Source of the DNA: Pseudevernia furfuracea
Lineage: Eukaryota > Ascomycota > Lecanoromycetes > Lecanorales > Parmeliaceae
NCBI GenBank assembly: GCA_022315425.1
Contig: JAIUPT010000039.1
Span: 558,001 to 622,000 of the forward strand
Length of the DNA: 64,000 nt
Reading direction: 5' to 3'
The translations under genes were made by a program, and so were the position numbers. Position 1 is the first letter of the stretch, and each line of letters opens with the position of its first letter. This document shows, piece after piece, positions 11,691 through 23,100 of the stretch. The notes under the pieces are model-generated. The model was not told the origin of the DNA. It did not search any database and worked only from the letters and a program-made list of their open reading frames with translations.

Positions 11691-13217
11691 ATGAAGTCCT
11701 ACGAAGAACGACTCGCTACATTCTCTTCTTGGTCACATACCTTTTCATTTCCGCAACCAAAAGAATTTGCCGCGGCTGCATTCGTCTATGCCCCTACAAA
11801 AGAATGTCATGATAATGTACAATGCAATAATTGTGCAATCAATCTTGACAGCTGAAAAGAAGACGATAACGCACTCATACAGCATCTACGCCGATCGCCC
11901 AAATGTGCCTCTGCCATAAAAATGAGACGAGACTGGATGAAAACGATTCTCGACGCTCCCAAATTAAGTATTCAAGCCGAGGAAGCTCAAGAAGCTACTG
12001 AGAAAGAAGCTCGCAAAGCTACTGATAAAGAAGCTCAAGAAGCTCAAAAAGCTGCCCAACAAGCTGCTCAGAAAGAAGCTCAAAAACCTACTCCCACACC
12101 TCGAGACCTAGCCTTCTTTGATCCTTCGCTGCAGTATAACTTTCCGAAACTCCGTCTATATCATGACATCAACAAGTTCGTCGAGCATATTTTACAGTGT
12201 GCGGACCAGTACCGCGAGATTAATGTCACGGGACTACTTCCGAAATGTCTTCGTGGCCAGGCATTTACATGGAGTCAAAGCATTCAAGAAACTCTGAAAG
12301 ATGTGACCCTCGCCAAGTACATGGAGGTGCTGACAGCCAAATTCGGAAGAGAGACTCCAAAGTCAGCTTCCCAAACAACTCCGCAAGAGACTTCAAAACC
12401 AGCTCCGCAAATGCCTCAAGAGTATCACAAATGCACAGTTTGCTCAGCTGCATTCTCCTCCATCAGCCGACTATTAAGTCATAGCCAAATGGCCATCTGC
12501 AACAAGGCCTCTTGCAAGCACTGCGAGACAACCTTCGAGTCAAAGAATCAGCTGCATGAACACCTCCGCAGTCGAGAATGTCAACAATCATCTCCCACCA
12601 AGAGCATAGCGCCTCCCAAATCCAGCCTGTCAGCACTCGCCCCTGCTGAGAGCGCTACTTCTTCACCATTTCACCCCCCCTCAGCCTTACCTGAGTACCG
12701 AGCAGTCTCACCTCCACCGCCCACATACGAGACTGCACCAAAAAACTACCTTACAGTGGCTGACCTCTACATGCGCTATGCACCTCTCAAGTCAGCCGTA
12801 TTCTCAAGAATTCGTCATCCTTCGATTACTTGCAAATCAGTCAAATCCTCATGGATTCGCCCAGTTACTTGTTCCAGAACCGTTCTTCCCACACTCACAG
12901 TCAAGGATTTGTATGAGAAGTTCCATGGGAAAGAGAATCCAGTCATTTCTGCAGTCAAATGGACCCCTGCCCATGGGCGCCAAATCGGGTTTAGCGCAGT
13001 CAAACCAGCATGCGTTGCAAAGACCCCGGCAATCGACTCAATTTTGGTCCCTCACAAGGGCGCCAAGACTCGTTTTTTCACTCAGGCAAAAACGAGTGCT
13101 CAGCGACTGAATTCTCAACAACAACACCATATGACAGCTACCTTCTTCGCCTCCCCCCGAGATATGGCCTATGACTATCGACGACGCCATAGCCGAAGAC
13201 CCGAAGCGTGTTGTTGA
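11691..13217 (+). pseudogene. Gag-like protein with N-terminal BIR domain and C2H2 fingers (one in-frame TGA)
   Basis: Starting at ATG 11691 the frame is open to 13217 (508 codons) except for TGA at 11853-11855 (codon 55). Residues 5-80 match the BIR fold: ERLATFSSW, then AAAAFVY, HDNVQCNNC, then IQH and PKC. The metal ligands fit C-x2-C-x16-H-x6-C exactly, and TGA falls where BIRs have a conserved Trp (TGG to TGA). A Lys/Glu/Gln/Ala-rich linker follows, then a gag-like block (LRLYHDINKFVEHI; about residues 140-230), two C2H2-type fingers (HKCTVCSAAFSS and CKHCETTFESKNQLHEHL, about 244-295), a Pro/Ser-rich stretch and a tail ending RRRHSRRPEACC. BIRs bind zinc and peptides; in this context I infer a structural or host-interaction role only. 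Without the stop the protein would be complete; a start at ATG 11922 would give a BIR-less form. Confidence 0.85.
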
Positions 13218-13676
13218 TGACGTCGTCGCTCTCGGTTGATTTGGCCTCAAGGAGAAGACTGCGCCAAAACCATTTGATATTGGATTAAGGTTTAAGGTTC
13301 GGGCGGTTCGGAAGGCCTCAGCCAATCACAGGCCTTCATTTCTGGATTTCTTCTCCGCTCGAAAATCGAATATCAAATGGCTGCTGCATGGCAAAACACG
13401 TCCTTGGCCACCATTTCTTCAATTCTTCACCAATGGAGGCCATTCCTGGACCCCTGTCACCGCATGACGTCATGCTAGCGACATGGCATCGCCAAGACGT
13501 CACCGAATTAAATTGGGATCAACATCATCGCCGCAAGGAGAAAGCGAGCGCTAGGGCCAAAAGTTCTTTGTTTTTTATGATTTTTCAGCGACCAAGCATG
13601 CATGGCGTTTGTTTTTCTTCTTCTTTTCTTCTTTTCTTCCGCACTGGGAACCAGTGCTTCTTCGGGGAGGGGGTAG

Positions 13677-13860
13677 TGTTACGAGCGTACCTCGCATCCT
13701 TGACACACCTGCCTTGACACTTCCCCTTCAGGCTTAGCGTGTCTTGGCAGGTTCACTCCGCCATACATATATGGCGTCCCTCCCAGTCCATAGTTGCTCC
13801 TCAGCTTGTTATCTTCGTTACATACTACACTACGGTTATCACCACAGTACGGTCCTTACA
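13677..13860 (+). repeat. Element A 3' LTR
   Basis: 184 bp, about one mismatch to the 5' LTR. Preceded by the polypurine tract and followed by the TTAAC duplication. Confidence 0.95.
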
Positions 13861-14700
13861 TTAACGTTAGATCTTAGAACGAGATCTAACGAGAGAGATA
13901 GAATATCGAGATAAAGAATATCGATTACGTATCGTTACTACTTCGATAGTTGACGTTATTAACTTAAATTATTAACTCGAGCGAGAGTGAGAAGTTCTCG
14001 TATTCACGCGTTCGTCTGAAGTCTTAACGCGATCTCGCGTTATGAAAACTCTGTTTAGAGAAGATAAGATTCTGAGAAGAGAGTTCGACGCGCGATTAAT
14101 CGATTTCTATATAGTATTGTTATTCGTTAAACACGTAAAGCTAATTTTAAAGAGTAAATTCTATAATAAATATATCGAGAAGACTCTATAAAAGAGTAGA
14201 TATTATCGTTAAGAATAAAACGCGATAGACGTACGAACGCACGCGACAGCGAGAGCGAGAGTTGAGTATCTTCTTGATATAAGCATAATCTAAACTATTT
14301 CGACTTTGTTTTTCGTTGTTTTCGTTACGTTATATTCTCGAAGCGAGCATCGTGAGAGAGAAGGTGAATATTTATAATCTCTTTAATTATATCGAGATCA
14401 CACGCTCTCGCGCAGCTGATATGAAGTGATCAGCTACTAATATATCTTTTATCTCTAATTATTCGACACTTCTTAGACGCAAAGTGAGCGCGTTGCTGCG
14501 AGATTTGTTTTCGTTCGTTCGTTATTACTGTTGTTACTGCTGATCTCGCTCGCGTCGCGTCGTCGCATCGTCGCATCGTTCTTACTTCTCTGAGATTACT
14601 TGACTCTGTTATACACTACAAGCAACGCTAGGCCGTTGTTTATAGCGATAGCAGGTTCGTAGCCGACAACACGTATAGCTAAATCTCGTTGTCAGTTATT
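13861..14700. other. RIP-degraded AT-rich DNA interrupted by element A
   Basis: Continues the sequence left of element A. Includes another hairpin, GTTAGATCT/AGATCTAAC (13866-13874 with 13882-13890), and CGCGATCTCGCG. No gene seen. Confidence 0.45.
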
Positions 14701-15119
14701 AAATCGTGTTAATCGTGCGAATTCGACGAAAATCGTACGAAAAGAAACTTTTTAAATTTAGTAATAATATTTTTTTATCGTCGACGTCGATTATTAAAAA
14801 TTAAGATCTAACGTGTCTAATTAGAATTCGAGAATAATTAGAATTCGAGAATATAGAATTAGAATATGAAGATGATTGATTAATTTGATAGAACTATCGA
14901 TAGTGTTCTCTCAAATAAGATCGTCATTAGCTATCTTTAAATATATAGATTCAAGTCATTTAAATTATTCAAATATGATATTTTCATATGCAGCGGAGTT
15001 ATTCAATTAAATGTTATCGAGAATACGTCGCTATAGTACAGAAATAACAGCTAAATTAGCATCAAAACAGATGTCATGATCGCTATTATTCTCCGTCAGT
15101 CTCTTCTATCTTCTGATTC

Positions 15120-15175
15120 TTCTAATTCTTCTCTTTCTCTTCTTTCTCTTCTTTCTCTACTTCTTTTACTTCTTC

Positions 15176-15207
<32 letters not shown>

Positions 15208-15260
15208 CTTCTTCTTCTTCTTCTTCTTCTTTTACTTCTAATACTTCTGATTCTTTCTTT
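15120..15260 (+). repeat. (TTC)n microsatellite within element K
   Basis: Uninterrupted TTC/CTT triplets for about 55 bases (15178-15232) flanked by degenerate TTCT-rich repeats. On the minus strand it would encode a Lys/Glu run just after the transposase. The plus-strand open frame here is only this repeat. Confidence 0.85.
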
Positions 15261-15379
15261 TCTTTCTTATCTTCTTCTTTCTCCCCCTTCTCAGAGAACT
15301 CATATGTATCATCGATTAGAAACTTTCTTCAGCGAGTCCCTCAGTTCTCGTCCCTCAATATCAAGAACTTATACTTGAA

Positions 15380-16990
15380 AAGTGTCTTTCTATGAGTGTT
15401 TTTTTGTCGTAGATAGACTTGATACTCTTTTTTTGCTAGTCGATGACGTACTTTTCTTATCTGCTCTATTTTTGCTATATCGATAATGATCTTTTAAGTC
15501 ATTATTATTTCTTTACTAAGAAGACGATTATTATTCGAGACTAGTCTACGAGATTTTGACTGTTGACCTCTCTTTCGAATACGATTCTCGCTGAAAAGCT
15601 GTTTATTCTGTTGACTAAGAATGATATTGCTGACATATATCTTGACAAAGTCTCTTTCTAGCTTAGAAAGACGTAGTAGTGAAAGTGAAGTACATTAAGA
15701 CTTTAGTAGCTCGATTTCTCGTCTTGCTTGCTCATTTGTTGTCGATGTTTTTGATATAGGGCGAGGATTTGCGTCTAATTGCTGTGCCTCAGAAGTGATA
15801 GCCCGATTAGGAAAACGCTTTAATACTTTCTGAGGATTGAATGATACTAAGCCTGTTGCTTTGAATTCTGCTTTGATGACGTTCGATGTGAAGGCCTTTT
15901 CTCGTGCCTTCGTGTAGAGATTAATAAAGATATCTTTATTAATAGAGTCAATCTCTGCCTCACTCTCTTGACTAACAAGATCATCGTATATCTTTTGAAG
16001 AGACTCGAATATAGCAACATTCAGAGACTAAAGAAGATGTGTGATATGAGAGAGAAGACATAATGATAGAATTCTTCGATCATGACAGGTCATAACAAAT
16101 TGTCACGAGATATGACTATCATGTCCGTTCAGAACAAGCAATCGATAGTCGTCTTTGTCTACAAATCTTTCTATATAGGTATCAAATACCTCAACTAATC
16201 ACTTCACGGCTATCTGAGAGTTCGTTTAATCTCTGAGACTGACAGCGATTTTAGTTTCAGATATTAGATTTTGCTCTTATCAGCTGCTCTACTAATGCTT
16301 GTCTTTGAATATCAAAGTCGGTGAAATACTTCAGTCTTCACTATTTACATCTTCGATAATTATGATCAATTCGCGATTGTCTGACTGAGTTTTAAATCGC
16401 CGCTTGTCTTTGACTTGACTGATGATTTTAGTCGTTATAGTTATATTCATTAAAACACTCTTCTCGTCAAAATTGAAGATGTGTTCTTCTTTGATATTAT
16501 ACTCTTTGACAATACTAGTCAAAAGATCAAATCATCGACGAATGATTTCAGAGTGTGTGACTTTGGCACGATTATTGTCTAATGTTCGACTATATGTGAT
16601 TTCTAGCTGTTGATGTCGTTTAATAAAGCGTTTCGTTCAATGCTTTTCTACTTGTTTAGTTGAATTCTCGATCTTGAGTTGAAGTAGTTCTGAGATCAAA
16701 GTTCTAAGAGTCTCTACCCTTGATGAGTGTTCTCAATTAATTAATTTGATGCATTATTCGACTAGGGTCTTTTCCTCGTCATTGTTAAAGATTCTCAGAC
16801 TTTCGACTGCTTCGCTGTGTGTCTTACGATCTCGAGTACGAGCATAGAAAGAAGAGATCGATATATTATATTTCAGAGCAAGTTTGAAGATTTTCAGAGT
16901 GAGATCCTTGTTTCAGACCTTTAAGGTCTTAGCCTTACGAGCCTGAAGATCAGGGGCCTTAGGTCGTCGCTTTTCGAGTATTGTTATAAG
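15380..16990 (-). pseudogene. Pogo-type DDE transposase remnant (CENP-B-like DNA-binding plus DDE)
   Basis: Minus-strand frame with stops. The N-terminus reads LEKRRPKAPDLQARKAKTLK, then LALKYNISISSFYARTRDRK, a helix-turn-helix region of CENP-B/pogo type. Then come EIIRRWFDLL and the catalytic-core start IFNFDEKSVLM (about 16430-16465), followed by KDKRRFKTQSDNRELIIIIE, as in fungal Fot1/pogo transposases. A C-terminal region near 15690-15830 (RPISKTSTTNEQARREIELL) is typical of the family's coiled tail. Numerous stops make it non-functional. Confidence 0.82.
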
Positions 16991-17498
16991 ATTCGATAGA
17001 AGATCTAAAAGAAGACTTAAAAGAAGATTTATAAGCAATAGCGACTCAATTGATCGAAATTCGTATATTTACATTAAGAGATGTTTATTTGATAGAATAG
17101 ACGCTAGTTATAAATTCTTTTAAATATGACTAGACTATCAAATTTTTGATATGCTTACTAAGATTCTTAAATTTTAATTATTCTCGAATTCTAATTAGAC
17201 ACGTTATAGAGTTAAAAATTATTTATAAAGTTAAATTCTATTAAAAATTCTTAAAGTTACGAATTTAACGAAAATCGTGTTAAAACTTTATATAAATTAT
17301 TAATTATATAAAAAATACAATTTTCGTTAGATTCGTAAAGTTAATAATTTTAAATTTAATAGAAACTTTTTAAATTTATAAATATATATATATATATATA
17401 TTTATATTTAAAATAAAAATATCGAATTTTTTTTTAAATATTCTAAATTTAATTATAGAGATTTAATATAGTTATTTTATTTATAATAAAAGCGAGAT

Positions 17499-17629
17499 TG
17501 TTAAAAATAGTAATAGTCAGCTCTATCTCGTTAGTGACTTGACGAAAGTATTTTTATCTCTCGTAGTTCATAGATGTTTCTACTTCTTAGTGTAATAAAT
17601 CAAGTCATATTGTATCTTATTATTTAATA
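17499..17629 (+). repeat. Element J 5' LTR
   Basis: 131 bp, same length as the 3' LTR. C-to-T/G-to-A differences only, as expected from RIP. Immediately followed by the half-tRNA type primer-binding site. Confidence 0.93.
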
Positions 17630-17641
17630 GATTATGAGCTC
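17630..17641 (+). other. Element J primer-binding site (initiator tRNA-Met anticodon region)
   Basis: GATTATGAGCTC lies directly against the LTR. The same site, unmutated (GGTTATGAGCCC), lies against the LTR of element I. Established: Drosophila copia-type elements prime with an initiator tRNA-Met fragment rather than the tRNA 3' end. Confidence 0.7.
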
Positions 17642-18082
17642 GATAGTACTACTGCTGCATTGTTACTTCTGCACGTCGTCGTCGTTATCTATAGCTTATC
17701 TATAATGAAGAAAAGTCTATCTATGATAATATCGTGTTATTAACACATCGTCAAGTCTATCTATAACAGTATCTTATACATTATGTTATATTCACGCTTT
17801 ATTATCACTACGAAGAATATCTTTAAATTCAATCGAATTCTTATTCTCTTCTTCATTAACTATGAGAAATAATTCGCTCTTATTAAAGTCAAATTGTAAG
17901 CGAAGAGCGAAAACTACGTTCTCGATAGAACGAAAGTATAATATCTATAATTATATTCTAATAACAGAGCTGAGTACGACAAGCTTAATAAACTAATTAA
18001 AGAATTGATTCTTTTAAGAACGAACGAAGTCGATTTGACACGAATTATCGATAAAGCTACAGCAAAGAAACAATAAGATGTA

Positions 18083-18350
18083 TATTAGACTGACTTATAT
18101 AATATAGATATATATAAGACAGACTAGAATTGTGTAGCAATGTGAACTTAGCAAAGATATATATATTATATATAGTATATCTAATAGTAAGACTAATTCT
18201 TAAGGAAGAAAAATGAGAAACTTCGAAGCATAACTCTCTTAAGCTTCTCACGTCAAGAATTCGCTTGAAATGCGTATGTCAAGCGATTCGATTACGCTCG
18301 ATAATCCTCGGGCTCATATTATAGCTGTTCTCTTGATCTCGCTATTAATA
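18083..18350 (-). repeat. Element G 3' LTR
   Basis: 268 bp and more heavily RIPed than its partner (TGTTAG to TATTAG at the edge). Confidence 0.9.
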
Positions 18351-18659
18351 TGATCTTCTTTCTTCAAGAATTCGTTCTCGAATTCATTGCTCTAAATAGA
18401 CTTATTAAAACTCTTTAAATCTCAGAGAGAACACAAGAGAAAGAGTTCTTTTAGATTAGCTTCGCGCTGACATTGCAAATCTCAATTTGAAATACGTAGA
18501 TTGTAATATCTCTACGCCTTGCGTATGAAAATAAAATTGTTCGTATAATCGTAGACGACGAGAAGTTTATCGACGTTGTTAATATCTCTTGTTGTTTTGA
18601 TTATAAGTCGCGTAATCGCGTCGTCGTCGTCATGAATAAGCGACGTGAATAATTGCTAT

Positions 18660-20000
18660 GCGCTAGCCGTGAGTTGTGTATAAGTTTGTTTTTTTAAACT
18701 TTTTATTTTTCACAAAACACACTTTTCTCTATTCTAATTCATATTCATCAAACGTAGATATTACATATCTTATATATACACTAAATCTTGTCGTATTATC
18801 TATCTGATTATGACAGCTTCAATTGTTCCTTCGATTCTTATATTATTAGTCGTGAGTCTAAGCTTCTCGATTTTCGTATACGTTATTAACACGCTTTTAG
18901 CCCGCTCTCGCGACGCTTGTCGTACGATTCACTCGTATAGTAAAGCGTCTTCTAAAGAATTCGTGTTATCGTTATACGCGTCGTGCTTAAAAGCACGACG
19001 TAGAGTCGTGCAATGACAAGTTCGATAACGAAGATAATAATTTGACACGATGTGATAATTGTGCGAAGGGGAAAGTCAACTGCGTGACTATATATATTTC
19101 TATTCGAAACGCATTAATAGCGTAAACAAAATATGAATTAATCGAAGTACTAATAGATTTCAGCAATTGTCGCGATTCGAACGTTCGCGAATAACGTGTT
19201 TCGTCTTCGAGTCAAATACGCTCGATCGATACGACGTCGCTGAGACTCGTATTATTATAACTACGTTAGTCGTGCGACGTTAATGCGTTAAATTAAACGA
19301 TTCGATAAGTTGTTCTTAGCGTATCAACGAATGTAGAATCGTTTAGATGAGTATAAGAAACTCGATATGTTAACGACGATTTTAGATTAGATTAAAACTC
19401 TGCGCAATTTGTCGAAGACCCTTCGAGATATATATAATATTATGCGCTTTTCGATATGTGCTTCGAGTTCGTTAATATCACGCTTTGATTATGTTAACGT
19501 TATTTTTAAACGAGTCTTTCGTCGCTTAATTTGATTTCTTTTTCTTCTTCATTAGACTCTTCTTCGTCATCTTTTAACGATAATAATAACGAAGACGATA
19601 ACAATCGCAATAACAACGAAGATAACGACGATCACAATGATGAGAACAATAACGATAATGACTAAGAGAACGAGGCTCTCGTCGACGAGGTCGACGTCTT
19701 CGAATCGTCTTTTCTCGACGAGACTCTCGCTTTCTCGACGTCTTTCGTCGTCTCTTTTATCGAGTTCGTCGCAGCTAGAGCTAGAGAGTTAAAGAAATTG
19801 AATATAAATGTTATTATTTAGAGAGTTGATGCGAACGACGAGAAGAATAAGAATAAGAATAATAACGAGAGAAATTAAGAGAATAAGGACGAGATAATGT
19901 AAGAGACGAAGTAATCTAATCTTACGTCGACATCTTTGATACGTCTGATCTTCGAATTAGATATAATAGATATACTTTACGCTGCTTATAAGTTGTGTTT
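18660..20000 (+). pseudogene. Antisense Cys-motif frame in the 3' region of element G
   Basis: Opposite in direction to gag-pol. A plus-strand frame with few stops contains DNEDNNLTRCDNCAKGKVNC (from 19022; the C-x2-C starts at 19051, with a further Cys at 19081), then long Asp/Asn/Glu-rich low-complexity stretches (about 19570-19670) and ALVDEVDVFESSFLDETLAF (19675-19735). Fungal genomes hold many repeat-associated proteins with CxxC clusters; I do not recognise a specific family. The position downstream of the chromodomain and reversed strand are clear; function is unknown. Confidence 0.45.
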
Positions 20001-20149
20001 TTTCGATTCTCTTTGATCTTTAAACATCTTTTTTTGTTACGATGTCTTCGAGCAATTTTAGAATCGTTATTCTTCGAGATATTATCTCTTATTTATCTAT
20101 CGTGCTCTTCGTCTTCGCTTCTTTGACTTTTCGAAAGCGTCTCGTAGCT

Positions 20150-23100
20150 TCTGCGAGTGTTTTATATCTTTCTCTAATACTTATTAATTATACTTATAAG
20201 AATATTCAGCTTAACGAATAAGATATTTCATCTCACCCTTGCGCTTTCGCTTGTTTAAGATCTTTTTGATCTCTTATTCTTCTTTATTATTTATTAATTT
20301 CGCTGTTATATATGTTAACATCGTGTTATTATCTCTACGACGATAGAGTTCTAGTAGTGACATATAAAAAACGTTATATATACGATAGATTAACGAAAGC
20401 GCTAATCGATAAGCTTGATTGTCTACGACATTTCGAATAATAAATAAATTAATTATCTTGTTCGAAAGCTTCTTGTTTGATCGTTTTTGTTTGAGATTCT
20501 TGATTAATAACATTATCAAGTCTTCTTTCTGAAAGAATTGTATTTAATACTTTTTGTTATACGTTTTCGCTTACGATTCGAATACTTTTTATTAACGTTT
20601 CGTAAGCTCTTCTCGTAACGCATAAATTTCTTTTACACGTTCTTTCGCTGCTAATATCTTCTCTTGAAAAGAATCGTTCTCGATTCTCAATTTAAAGTCG
20701 AGATTGTAATTATATATTGTATAGAATAAACTGCAATTCAACGTCTTATGTTAACTTTGTTAATAGATATACTCGACTATAAATAATAGATTCGCTTAGT
20801 CGTTTTGTTGCTCGTTGTAAAAAACTCGAAGATAGTGTTTCAAGATTTGATTTTGTCGTTCGATTTGATCATTAGTTTAAGAATAAAAGATAGTGCTTAG
20901 TCTACGTTTTATCTTCATTTAATAATAGACTTGCGATCAAAACGCACTCGTAAACATAGAATCACGATTAGTAATTATATCTTCTAATGAATCAAATCGA
21001 AGAAAGATTTCTTTTATAAGCAGCTATTCGAGATCGAAGACATTGATTTTCTTTGTGATTGATAGATATCTCATTATTTTGATGTATCTATCGACGATTA
21101 TAAGAATCGTATCGTAAACGCAGCCTCTGCGTCGACTTGAAGAAAGATTCGTAATGAAATTCATCGTGATTTTCTTTCAAGAACGACTTGATTGAGAAAG
21201 CGCACTCAGCTCGTTATGTGAACGATATCGCTTCATCTTCACTCTCTGACAGACATTATATGTATTCACATATGATTTCACGTCTGTCTTAATACTATTT
21301 TAATAGTATTTTCTAGTCATTAGTTTTAGTGTCTTATCGACATCGAAATGTCTCGTCAAGAAATCATTATAATAACGTCTTAATAGCTCTTCGCGAACGA
21401 AAGTCTCTTCGAGAACGTATAACATGTTCTTGTACCTTAACAGTCTCTAACTATTTCATATTCAAGCTTCGACGTCACTCTTTCGCTTATTCTACGCTTC
21501 GTCTTCTCTTCGTTATTAAATATAAGAGTCTTTCAGCTAAAGTGCTTTAATAAGCTCGAAGATAAACTTGTTATTAAGATCATATGTCGTTTCGCTTATT
21601 ATCGCAATGTGAACTATTAAGCGTGAGACGAGCTATTTGTAATTAATAGTCTCAGCAATAGAGTTAAGCTACGCGATAGCTACGTTACGTGTATTCTAAG
21701 TAAGTATCTCGCTTGAACTCTCTGCTCTCGCAGTTGAAGATTCTCTAAGTCTCGAAGAATATATAATATTAAGATAAGTCTCTTGAATTGTAGCTATTAT
21801 CAAATTTGTAAGTGTTATCTTCTAAGCAGTTACTTCTTCTTTATTGTTAGTTATTAGATTATACTATGTATTCACGTCTAGACTATGTATCGCAAAGAGG
21901 GGCTCAACGTTTGAGCTGCGCTTCGTATGCTTATAACTCTTATCTTATTCGTACGCTATTCGAATAATAGCAAATATGAGACTTATTAGATCTTCTATCG
22001 CTGTCAATTTCTGTTATAACGTTGATAACAGTCGATTTAGCGACTCGTTTTCATTCTTATAATTAGATCGTCTTAACGACGCATCGACTGAATTTGTTTT
22101 TTCTGATCTGTGTGTAATAAAAAAATCAAACATTAATAACTTTATTGCTTATCTGACTTGTCGTTTATTCAAACTCGTTATTCTCATGAAGTACTTTAGA
22201 TTGTTATAATTCGTAAGTACTTTTATAGAATAAAAACTCTCTTTCAAATAATAACGTTATTATTTAAAGATCGTTACGATAACGAGTAGCTTTTAATTAT
22301 GAATCTCATAATTTCGCTCTATAGAAATTATTTTTCGAGAATAAAATGTAACTAAGTGTTATTGCTTATTGTTATTTTATAACTGAGTCAAAATGTCTAT
22401 TAAGTCGAAATTCGAAGCATTCGTTTTCACTCTAATAGAAAGTTCTGAGTCAAAGTGACATAGAAGAGACGCTTTTGTAAAGGCTTCGCGAAGCCGTCGA
22501 AATGTCTTCTTCGTCTCAATAGATCAATCAAAAGATTCTATCTTGATTCTCTTGATACTTCTCTTAAGCAAGTTTATAAGTGATTCGACAATTTGAAAGT
22601 AATAATAAATGAATCTCCGATAGAAATTCATAAAGTTCAAAAAGATCTGCACCTCATGAAAGAACTTAGGTCTCGATTACTTCTGAATTGCTTTCACTCT
22701 GCGTTTGTTTATTGCGACATTATTAATGAATATTATAAAGTCTAAAAATTCGACTTCTGTGATGAAGAACTTATATTTCTTCAAACTTACGTATAGACTA
22801 AAACGTCTTAGTCTCTCAAGTACTTGCTTGACATGATCTAAATATTTTTCTTATGAACTCGAATAAATTAGAATGTCGTTAAGATAAACAACGTAAAAAT
22901 TGTTAATTAGACTCGTTAAAGACTTGTTAATGTAAATCTAAAAGGTCGCAGAGGCGTTGATTAGGTCAAATAACATTATCAAGTACTTAAAGTAATTATA
23001 ACGCGTACGAAACGCAGTCTTTCACTTATCGCCCTTACGAATTCGAATACGATAATACGTATTCTTGAGATTCAATTTTGTGAATCTCTTGACTTCATTT

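Larger units (their letters stand above)
10685..13860 (+). mobile_element. Element A: young gag-only LTR retrotransposon carrying a BIR domain
   Basis: Two 184-bp LTRs (10685-10868 and 13677-13860; TGTTACGAGC...GTCCTTACA) differ at about one base (T 10736 versus C 13728). The TSD is TTAAC (10680-10684 and 13861-13865). The purine run GGGGAGGGGGTAG abuts the 3' LTR (polypurine tract). The putative primer-binding site ATAACAAGCT (10871-10880) complements AGCTTGTTAT inside the LTR (10811-10820). One long gag-like frame; no protease, RT or integrase, so it is non-autonomous. The leader at 11400-11600 resembles the leaders of elements C and H. Unlike everything around it, it shows almost no RIP, which indicates a recent insertion into already RIPed DNA. 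Confidence 0.93.
14811..17204 (-). mobile_element. Element K: pogo/Fot-like DNA transposon, RIP-inactivated
   Basis: 2,394 bp. Terminal inverted repeats start ACGTGTCTAATTAGAATTCG at 14811 and, on the minus strand, at 17204; they extend about 30 bp. It is flanked by TA on both sides (14809-14810 and 17205-17206), the target duplication typical of Tc1-mariner/pogo elements. It carries one transposase frame on the minus strand. Confidence 0.88.
14701..17493. repeat. Foldback repeat, copy 2, split by pogo-like element K
   Basis: 14701-14810 is the complement of sequence at 9432-9490 and about 9868-9900. After element K, 17205-17400 resumes with the complement of the sequence up to about 9700 in copy 1. 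Joined at the TA, the two halves realign with copy 1, which therefore shows the unoccupied site. The stretch ends in an (AT)n run (17383-17402) before copia element J. Confidence 0.65.

Noticed and set aside
15076..15378. Open frame with a long Leu run
   Set aside because: It is the plus-strand reading of a (TTC)n microsatellite in the transposon and encodes only low complexity.
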